NCBI GenBank assembly: GCA_017610245.1 | Contig: JAFCCK010000020.1 | Coordinates: 1 to 11,206 of the forward strand | DNA from: Candidatus Iainarchaeum sp. | GTDB taxonomy: Archaea; Iainarchaeota; Iainarchaeia; Iainarchaeales; GCA-2688035 | DNA length: 11,206 bases | Direction of reading: 5' to 3' | In this document: positions 6,850 to 11,206 of the stretch, piece after piece | Layout of the letters: each line of letters begins with the position of its first letter | Position numbering within the stretch: position 1 is the first letter of the stretch | The notes under the pieces: model-generated | What the model was told of the DNA's origin: nothing | Seen by the model: only the letters and a program-made list of their open reading frames with translations | The model's database searches: none | Made by a program: the position numbers and the translations under genes

Positions 6850-7803
6850 TTAATAATTTTTCCTTTCCGCGATCCTTGCGACTTTTTTTGCATGCTTTAT
6901 CATAGCATCTAGTTTTTTAAAAGTGTAGTTTTCCCAGTGCTGCCACCTCGTTGGACCATTCTTTTCATAGCCCTGCAGAACAGCCGGCTTTTTCCCAAGC
7001 AGTTCAGCTGCTGTCAGAACCATTTTCTTTTTCTCTTTTGCAAAGCGGTAAGCCTCGTAATACAACTCCCTGTAGCGATAGTCGCGGAGCAGGTGGTGGT
7101 CCAAAATGCAAAGCTTGCAGCGCGTTTTCTGCAGTAGCTTGATTGTGTTCTTTACGCAGCGCTTTAAATTCTCCAAACTCATTATATACCCAAGCAGGTA
7201 GCTAGGGGCACCATCCAAGATTATTACATCTGGGTGCTCCCTTGCAATCAAATCAACATAGCTTGGAATGTAAATTCCATTCAAATCAGATGAAAAAACC
7301 AGCTTCTCCCTTGAATCGCTTACTATTACTAGCAACACGTATCCTAGATTAGTGCCCTTGATACCGTGCCACAGTGGCTTGCTGAATTTTATCTTTGTTT
7401 TCCCGAAGCTGAATTCCTTTCCATCGGCAAAATGAATCTCCTTTGCAATCTCCTTTGCCTTTTGCAAAAAGCTGGCTGCCCTTCCCTTTTGGCTATGATT
7501 GATTTTTTTCATGGGATGCTTTATCAGCAGAATTTTATTACCATACAGCCGCCTATCCTTCTCATCAATGAAGTGGTCGTAGTGGTAGTGCGTTATTACT
7601 ACAACAGCAGATTTGCTGCAGGCTCTCCTTATTTTTTCATCATAGCGGGAAACCAAGGCAAAGCGCTCCCTTCCCGGCAATGGGAAGGATTTTACCTCGG
7701 CAGCAATTCCAGGGTCAATGGTAATTGTGATGTCATTTGTTTTAATCTGCACACAGCTGCTCTTAACGCCAAGGCTGTCGAAAGCAATGGGGGTTATTTT
7801 CAT
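6850..7803 (-). CDS. UPF0282-type metallo-beta-lactamase-fold hydrolase
   Basis: A predicted zinc-dependent hydrolase of the metallo-beta-lactamase fold, of the archaeal UPF0282 type; the substrate is unknown. Evidence in 317 residues: the opening strand and IDPG (29-32), the signature THYHYDH (71-77, metal ligands H72, H74, D76, H77), H146 in LWHG, D173 in SSDLNG and a late DHH (235-237). No beta-CASP segment is evident, so an RNase J/CPSF type nuclease is less likely. The ATG at 7803 follows the stop of the small zinc protein by 5 bases, and the stop is 24 bases before PolX, so the three form one operon. Being beside PolX and opposite a DHH phosphoesterase hints at a nucleic-acid or nucleotide substrate, but this is guilt by association only. 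Codon use and composition look like those of its neighbours. Confidence 0.85.
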   Translation of the reverse strand: MKITPIAFDSLGVKSSCVQIKTNDITITIDPGIAAEVKSFPLPGRERFALVSRYDEKIRRACSKSAVVVITHYHYDHFIDEKDRRLYGNKILLIKHPMKKINHSQKGRAASFLQKAKEIAKEIHFADGKEFSFGKTKIKFSKPLWHGIKGTNLGYVLLVIVSDSREKLVFSSDLNGIYIPSYVDLIAREHPDVIILDGAPSYLLGYIMSLENLKRCVKNTIKLLQKTRCKLCILDHHLLRDYRYRELYYEAYRFAKEKKKMVLTAAELLGKKPAVLQGYEKNGPTRWQHWENYTFKKLDAMIKHAKKVARIAERKNY

Positions 7804-7808
7804 TCAGC

Positions 7809-8078
7809 TCATCCAAGCGCTTTTCTCTTTTCAAAGTGTTCAGCGCACTTTTTGCTGCAGAACCAGTAGGTTTCCTCGCCAATTTTTCTCTCTATTATCT
7901 TTTCAAAATCAACTTTCTTGCCGCAGGAAGCGCACTCCACCAACTTCACGTCCTCGTAGCCCTCCATGAAGCCTGCCTCAGCTGGGGTTATCTCGCTGTC
8001 GTCAAGCTGGTCCTGCCTCTGCCCCTCGTCATAAATGTTTTCATCTGGGCTTTCCTCTTCCTCTTTTTTCTCAGGCAT
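7809..8078 (-). CDS. small treble-clef (TRASH/YHS-like) zinc-binding protein, 89 residues
   Basis: A small acidic protein with a C-terminal zinc-binding module; its role is unknown. The first about 40 residues are acidic and probably disordered (MPEKKEEEESPDENIYDEG). The C-terminal half has CASCG (C49, C52) and, after a beta-hairpin, YWFCSKKCAEHF (C74, C78). The Cx2C...aromatic-FCSxxC layout is that of TRASH/YHS treble-clef domains, often used for metal sensing or protein contacts. The start is decided by the ribosome site: AAGGAGG (8087-8093) sits 8 bases before the ATG at 8078. A longer reading frame continues upstream but would translate through this site and then overlap the divergent nitroreductase gene, so I reject it. 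It is the first gene of the operon with the MBL-fold hydrolase (5-base gap) and PolX, and could recruit or regulate them; this is inference. Confidence 0.82.
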   Translation of the reverse strand: MPEKKEEEESPDENIYDEGQRQDQLDDSEITPAEAGFMEGYEDVKLVECASCGKKVDFEKIIERKIGEETYWFCSKKCAEHFEKRKALG

Positions 8079-8148
8079 TGTAAATTCCTCCTTAACCATA
8101 GGAATGATTGAATTAATTAATAAAAAGTGTTTGGGTTTAAATAAGGTT
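8079..8148. promoter_or_regulatory. divergent promoter region between zinc-protein operon and nitroreductase
   Basis: A 70-base AT-rich gap serves two divergent genes. On the plus strand AATTAATAAAAA (about 8114-8125) is centred roughly 28 bases before the ATG at 8149, which has no strong Shine-Dalgarno, so a leaderless or nearly leaderless transcript is plausible. On the minus strand TTTTTATTAATT in the same place, or TTATTTAAA nearer 8137-8145, could direct the zinc-protein operon, whose leader holds the AAGGAGG ribosome site at 8087-8093. No operator-like inverted repeat stands out. Confidence 0.4.
8087..8093 (-). promoter_or_regulatory. Shine-Dalgarno site AAGGAGG fixing the zinc-protein start
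   Basis: A perfect complement of the 16S rRNA tail, 8 bases before the ATG at 8078 on the minus strand. It shows that the upstream in-frame codons belong to the leader rather than the protein. Confidence 0.8.
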
Positions 8149-8727
8149 ATGGAAGTGTTTGAAGCGGCAAAGAAAAGGCGCACTATCAGGAGATTCCAGA
8201 ATAAGGTAGTGCCATTCGAATTGCTGGAGCGCTGCATAGAAGCTGCGAGGCTGGCGCCAAGCGCGCGCAACGTGCAGGAGCTCGAATTTGTTGTGGTGGA
8301 CAGTGAGGGGCAAGTTGAGAAAATAAATAGGTGGGTTACCTTCGGCGGTGTGGTGAAGGAGAAGGGCAGGATTAAGGGAGAGGAGCCAAGGGCATTCATC
8401 ATAATAATTTCCGAAGAGGAAAGGTCGGACAGTAAAAATACCTCCATCAATGCCGGCATTGCATCACATGCAATTGTTTTGGCAGCATGGGAACTCGGCT
8501 TGGGGAGCTGCATCATGGGGGCAATCGAAAGGGAGAAAATCAAGGAGATTTTGAGAATTCCAAATGATTATAGCATAGAGCTTGCAATAGCATTGGGTTT
8601 CCCAAAGGAAAGCCCTGTTGCGGAAGAGGCAGCCGGGAAAGAGCTCTCCTACTGGATTGATGATGCTGGGACTTTACACGTTCCAAAAAGGCCGCTGGGA
8701 GAAGTGCTGCACAGGAACAGGTTTTGA
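8149..8727 (+). CDS. nitroreductase-family FMN-dependent oxidoreductase
   Basis: A 192-residue flavoprotein of the nitroreductase superfamily, normally an FMN-binding homodimer using NAD(P)H; the physiological substrate is unknown. The N-terminus has KKRRTIRRF (8-16), the phosphate-binding arginine segment, followed by LAPSARNVQ (35-43), which packs on FMN. The segment GIASHAIVLAAWELGLGSC (103-121) is the conserved dimer-core helix and turn, and IPNDYSIELAIALGFP (137-152) closes the FMN site. The C-terminal tail ends in HRNRF. I chose the ATG at 8149 because family members start about 8-10 residues before the RRTIRRF motif; the frame is open further upstream but that part overlaps the divergent zinc-protein gene and lacks family features. 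The nucleotidyltransferase-like gene follows after 40 bases on the same strand. Detoxification or cofactor chemistry are both possible. Confidence 0.88.
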   Translation: MEVFEAAKKRRTIRRFQNKVVPFELLERCIEAARLAPSARNVQELEFVVVDSEGQVEKINRWVTFGGVVKEKGRIKGEEPRAFIIIISEEERSDSKNTSINAGIASHAIVLAAWELGLGSCIMGAIEREKIKEILRIPNDYSIELAIALGFPKESPVAEEAAGKELSYWIDDAGTLHVPKRPLGEVLHRNRF

Positions 8728-8767
8728 TTCAGATGGTGGAGGAAAAATAAAAGAGGCCTTTCAATAA

Positions 8768-9262
8768 ATGCCAGGAAGAAAAAGAAGACTTCCGCTGCCG
8801 TATCGGTTTGTTTACCATGCTTTGGTAGCAAGGGAAATAGTAAAAGAATTCGCAAAACAGCCAGAGATAGCGCATGTTGACTCGATATTTTTGCTCGGCT
8901 CTTCAGTTAGGCCAAGAAAACAATCAAGCGGGAAGGACATTGATTTGCAAATCCTCTTAAAAGAAGGCACCAAAAAAACAGAAAAAACTAGAGCGGAGGG
9001 AAAATTTATGGTTATTAAGTTAAAAATGGAGGAAAAATACAATGTGAGCTTAGACCCCCCATGGTGCCACGAGGCAAGAACAAGAAAGGGAGCAGGAGCG
9101 CTTAGAAGCATCGCTACTTTTCCACACCAAATACTATATGCTGCAAAAGACAGCTGGGGCAAGTACTATCTCGAGAGAAGAGATAAAAGCCGGTCACTGC
9201 CAAGGAAAAGGAAGACAAAACCAATGGCAAGAAAACCAAAACTGCGGCAGCGGCGCCGCTAA
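8768..9262 (+). CDS. small nucleotidyltransferase-fold protein with basic tail
   Basis: A 164-residue protein with the signature of the polymerase-beta/MNT nucleotidyltransferase fold: LLGSS (42-46) followed by GKDIDLQILL (55-64), giving the GS turn and the metal aspartates D57 and D59. D96 in NVSLDPPW is a fitting third carboxylate. The spacing between GS and DxD (11 residues) is normal. Both ends are basic: MPGRKRR at the start and a Lys/Arg-rich tail from about 139 to 164, suggesting nucleic-acid or ribosome contact. There is no HEPN partner next to it, so a MNT-HEPN toxin-antitoxin pair is not supported. The start is firm: an in-frame TAA immediately precedes the ATG. AGAGG 11 bases upstream is a modest ribosome site. 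It may be cotranscribed with the nitroreductase gene. Target unknown; tRNA, protein or antibiotic nucleotidylation are all possible. Confidence 0.68.
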   Translation: MPGRKRRLPLPYRFVYHALVAREIVKEFAKQPEIAHVDSIFLLGSSVRPRKQSSGKDIDLQILLKEGTKKTEKTRAEGKFMVIKLKMEEKYNVSLDPPWCHEARTRKGAGALRSIATFPHQILYAAKDSWGKYYLERRDKSRSLPRKRKTKPMARKPKLRQRRR

Positions 9263-9270
9263 ATAGTGGC

Positions 9271-9280
9271 TATTTTTTCT
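9271..9280 (+). terminator. oligo-T terminator after the nucleotidyltransferase gene
   Basis: TATTTTTTCT begins 8 bases after the stop codon. Archaeal RNA polymerase stops at such T runs without a hairpin. It separates the protein gene from the hairpin element that follows. Confidence 0.4.
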
Positions 9281-9286
9281 GCTCAA

Positions 9287-9357
9287 GCGGGCCAGCGGGA
9301 AGAAACTGCTTTAAAATGCTGAGAGAGTTGGTTTTAAAGCATCCCCGCTCGCCCAGA
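9287..9357 (+). ncRNA. candidate structured RNA, possibly H/ACA-type guide RNA
   Basis: A two-part hairpin in the gap between convergent genes. Lower stem: GGGC (9289-9292) pairs with GCCC (9351-9354) and AGCGGG (9294-9299) with CCCGCT (9344-9349), separated by one C-C mismatch. An internal loop follows, with AAGAAAC on the left and TC on the right. The upper stem is ten perfect pairs, TGCTTTAAAA (9307-9316) with TTTTAAAGCA (9332-9341), capped by the 15-base loop TGCTGAGAGAGTTGG. AGA (9355-9357) follows the base of the stem directly. Stem, internal pocket, stem, a loop with UGA and GA elements that might form a K-loop for L7Ae, and a 3' ANA box are the layout of archaeal H/ACA guide RNAs. Against this, the pocket is lopsided and no target was verified. 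A TATA-like TAAATAG at 9260-9266 would start RNA near 9288-9290. A convergent-gene terminator is the main alternative. Confidence 0.35.
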
Positions 9358-9366
9358 GAATATATT

Positions 9367-9388
9367 GGGAAAAGGAATATAAAAAGAA
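9367..9388 (-). terminator. T-rich terminator after porB
   Basis: Directly after the porB stop the minus strand reads TTCTTTTTATATTCCTTTTC, a double T-rich tract of the kind at which archaeal RNA polymerase terminates. The hairpin at 9287-9357 lies beyond it. Confidence 0.4.
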
Positions 9389-10303
9389 TTAATAGAGCAC
9401 ATCAAATGCCTTTTTGCCCTCTATGCTGAGCAGGAACTCGTAGCGCGCATTAACATAGCGCTGGATTTTTTCTATTTCCTCTTCCCCCAAATGCTTAAAG
9501 CGCCCCTGCAGCTCAAGGTAATCGCGAACGGGCTTTGGCTTGTCCACCTTCTGGTTGAATTTAAGTATTCCATTCTCAATCTCATAGAGTGGGAAAACCC
9601 TTGTTTGAACAGCGAGCTTGCTCAGCTTTATAGCGGAATCGCTCTTGCTGTACCATCCAACAGGGCAAACGCAGTAAGCGTGCAAAAAGCTAACGCCGTT
9701 TGCATTCAGGGCTTTCTCTACCTTGCCCTTCAGGTCAAAGAAGTTGCTGGGGGAAACAGTTGCAACATAGCTAACACCATGGGCCGCCACTATCAACGGC
9801 AATGGCTTTTTGGGCTCTTGCTTTCCATGCACCTTCTTCCCAGCAGGGCTTGTGGTGGTGGAAGCGTAGGGAAAGGTAGCACCGCTTCTCTGGACCCCAG
9901 TGTTCATGTAAGCCTCGTTGTCTGTTGCAATATAAGTGAATTTATGGCCCCTCTCAATCGCTCCGCTTAAAGCACCAAAACCAATGTCAAAGGATGCGCC
10001 ATCGCCGCCCATTGCAAGAATATTCACGCCCTTTCTTTTTCCAGCAGCTTCAAGCCCGGCATCAATTCCGGAAGCGATTGCCGGAACATTCTCAAATGCA
10101 CCATGCACCCAGGGAAGTTTCCATGCTGTTTGGGGGTATGGGGTGGAAACAACCTCCATACAGCCGGTTGCCATTACAACAATGCTGTTTTTTCCTGCAG
10201 CCTTCAAAACATGCCTCAGCACTATTGCCTCGCCGCAGCCCGCACAAGCCCTATGCCCAGGGCTGAAGTACTCCTCATAATTAAGCCCCTTCAATTCTTT
10301 CAC
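9389..10303 (-). CDS. porB: pyruvate:ferredoxin oxidoreductase, beta subunit
   Basis: The thiamine-diphosphate-binding subunit of the enzyme that converts pyruvate, CoA and oxidised ferredoxin to acetyl-CoA, CO2 and reduced ferredoxin (reversible, oxygen-sensitive, cytoplasmic). In 304 residues: ACAGCGEA (C20 and C23) with C48 in TGCMEV and C211 or C213 in YCVCPVG supply the cysteines for the [4Fe-4S] cluster near the cofactor. GGDGASFDIG (99-108) and DNEAYMNTG (128-136) are the TPP-Mg motif. Length is normal for an archaeal PorB. I prefer the GTG at 10303, which overlaps the porA stop as GTGA and lies 8 bases after GGGGAG; a GTG at 10312 adds three residues. It follows porA directly, as in archaeal four-subunit PORs. 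No porG or porD (gamma, delta) is downstream, so they should lie upstream of porA. Other 2-oxoacids are possible but less likely. Confidence 0.93.
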   Translation of the reverse strand: MKELKGLNYEEYFSPGHRACAGCGEAIVLRHVLKAAGKNSIVVMATGCMEVVSTPYPQTAWKLPWVHGAFENVPAIASGIDAGLEAAGKRKGVNILAMGGDGASFDIGFGALSGAIERGHKFTYIATDNEAYMNTGVQRSGATFPYASTTTSPAGKKVHGKQEPKKPLPLIVAAHGVSYVATVSPSNFFDLKGKVEKALNANGVSFLHAYCVCPVGWYSKSDSAIKLSKLAVQTRVFPLYEIENGILKFNQKVDKPKPVRDYLELQGRFKHLGEEEIEKIQRYVNARYEFLLSIEGKKAFDVLY

Positions 10304-11206
10304 AGCAACCACTCCCCTGGCTGCTTTCCCGCAGCCAAATCATTGAAAACCTGCTCCATGTGTTTCAGTGTAATATCCCTGCCACCCAAGCCGGCGATAT
10401 ATCCAAAAATATTCAGCCCTGGAGCAATTGCTTTTATTTCCGAAAAGAGCGGCCCTTCGTATCCCAAAGAAATGTGCCTGTCCAAAACAGCAAGACCTTT
10501 CAGGTTCTTGAATGCCTCAAGCAAATCTTTTACTGGGAGAGGCCTCAAACTCCTCAGCCTTATCACACCAACCCTCTTTCCCTTGCTCCTGAGCTCCGCT
10601 GCCTTTGCCTTTGCCGTTCCGCACAATGTGCCCATACCCAAAACTGCGTATTCAGCATCCTGCATTTCAAACAATTCAACCAGGCCATTGCCATAGCTCC
10701 TGCCTGTTGCCTTCTTGTATTCGTTGTTTGCCTTCTTCACCACTTCAAGTGCATTGAGCATGGCTTCCTGCTGCTGTTTCTTGAAGTCCATGAAGGAATC
10801 TGGGAAGCCTATTGGCCCAAATGTTTTTGGATTTTTCACATCAAGTGTGTCGAGCGGCTTAAATTCTGGGAGAAATGCATCAACTGCCCTTTGCTCCGGC
10901 ACCTCTATGTTCTCGTAAACATGGCTTAAGGTAAATCCATCTAAACAAACCATGGCTGGCATCAGAACATTTTTATCTTCAGCAATGCGATAACACTGGA
11001 TTGTTGTGTCGAGAGCTTCCTGGCTCGACTCAACATACAGCTGAATCCAGCCCTGGTCGCGCGCGCTTACAGAATCACTATGGTCGTTCCAGATATTTAT
11101 GGGAGCGCTCAAAGCCCTGTTTGCAATCGCCATTACTGTGGGCAGCCTCATCCCTGAAATTATGGGCAGTATTTCATACATAAGCGCAAGCCCCTGGCTG
11201 CTCGTA
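10300..11206 (-). CDS. porA: pyruvate:ferredoxin oxidoreductase, alpha subunit, partial (N-terminus beyond right edge)
   Basis: The alpha subunit of the same complex, which pairs with PorB to form the pyruvate/TPP active site. About 302 C-terminal codons are present; archaeal PorA is near 390, so roughly 90 N-terminal residues are missing. The frame stays open to the right edge, beginning TSSQGLALMYE; the Met at 11181 is internal, not the start. Typical features are RLPTVM, NRALSAPINIWNDHSD (about residues 28-43 of the visible part), a PorA hallmark, then domain II with LGMGTLCGTAKAKAAEL and GKRVGVIRLRSLRPLP, the transketolase C-terminal-like fold, and the HISLGYEGPLF region. The NIWNDHSD motif and a separate beta chain favour pyruvate over 2-oxoglutarate enzymes. 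The stop TGA at 10300-10302 overlaps the porB start, so the two are translationally coupled. Confidence 0.93.
   Translation of the reverse strand, partial: TSSQGLALMYEILPIISGMRLPTVMAIANRALSAPINIWNDHSDSVSARDQGWIQLYVESSQEALDTTIQCYRIAEDKNVLMPAMVCLDGFTLSHVYENIEVPEQRAVDAFLPEFKPLDTLDVKNPKTFGPIGFPDSFMDFKKQQQEAMLNALEVVKKANNEYKKATGRSYGNGLVELFEMQDAEYAVLGMGTLCGTAKAKAAELRSKGKRVGVIRLRSLRPLPVKDLLEAFKNLKGLAVLDRHISLGYEGPLFSEIKAIAPGLNIFGYIAGLGGRDITLKHMEQVFNDLAAGKQPGEWLL

Noticed and set aside
8079..8543. A minus-strand reading frame that extends the zinc-protein gene upstream to 8543 (244 residues)
   Set aside because: The extension overlaps the well-supported nitroreductase gene, is Ser/Thr-rich shadow sequence, and would translate through the AAGGAGG site at 8087-8093. 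The protein proper starts at 8078.
9289..9354. The hairpin as an intrinsic bidirectional terminator
   Set aside because: Archaeal termination depends on T runs, and suitable T tracts already lie between the hairpin and each gene (9271-9280 plus, 9367-9388 minus). Not excluded, kept as the main alternative.
9263..9388. tRNA or other classical RNA gene in the gap before porB
   Set aside because: No T-arm GTTC motif, anticodon stem or CCA-type end fits; only the long two-part hairpin is present.
10304..10312. GTG at 10312 as porB start
   Set aside because: It sits directly on the GGGGAG ribosome site. The GTG at 10303 has proper spacing and a GTGA overlap with porA. The difference is only three residues, so it stays possible.
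11179..11181. ATG at 11181 as the start of porA
   Set aside because: The frame continues to the window edge with TSSQGLAL, a conserved PorA segment, so this Met is internal.

Overview
The window reads as a slice of an archaeal chromosome, most likely from a small-genome (DPANN-like) lineage. Four things point that way: an archaeal UPF0282-type metallo-beta-lactamase-fold protein, a two-gene PorA/PorB pyruvate:ferredoxin oxidoreductase, a compact archaeal-type DHH phosphoesterase, and AT-rich TATA-like boxes about 26-28 bases upstream of start codons that lack a Shine-Dalgarno site (leaderless transcripts). Other genes have clear Shine-Dalgarno sites, so initiation is mixed. The lineage is an inference; no rRNA or marker gene is present. 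Coding density is very high and no stretch over 300 bases lacks a gene.

Left block (1-3936, minus strand, read right to left): a 54-residue small protein of unknown function, a 596-residue M29-like metallopeptidase, an M24 (Xaa-Pro) metallopeptidase, then the first 295 codons of L-aspartate oxidase NadB, cut by the window edge. The first three genes overlap by ATGA and TAATG and should be translationally coupled. Together they suggest terminal peptide breakdown feeding amino acids to metabolism. NadB opens de novo NAD synthesis and has its own likely leaderless promoter.

Middle block (4017-8078): a plus-strand DHH phosphoesterase (RecJ-like) meets, tail to tail with a 4-base gap, a minus-strand operon of a small treble-clef zinc protein, a UPF0282 MBL-fold hydrolase and a family X DNA polymerase with PHP domain (PolX). 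DHH nuclease and PolX suggest a DNA repair neighbourhood.

Right block (8149-11206): a plus-strand FMN nitroreductase-family protein is followed by a small nucleotidyltransferase-fold protein with a strongly basic tail. Convergent to them on the minus strand is porA-porB (porA cut by the right edge), for ferredoxin-linked oxidation of pyruvate to acetyl-CoA.

Between the nucleotidyltransferase gene and porB lies a strong two-part hairpin followed by AGA, a candidate H/ACA-type guide RNA or other structured RNA. It, the 54-residue protein and the enlarged M29-like enzyme are the least explained items. No CRISPR array, transposon, tRNA or rRNA was seen.
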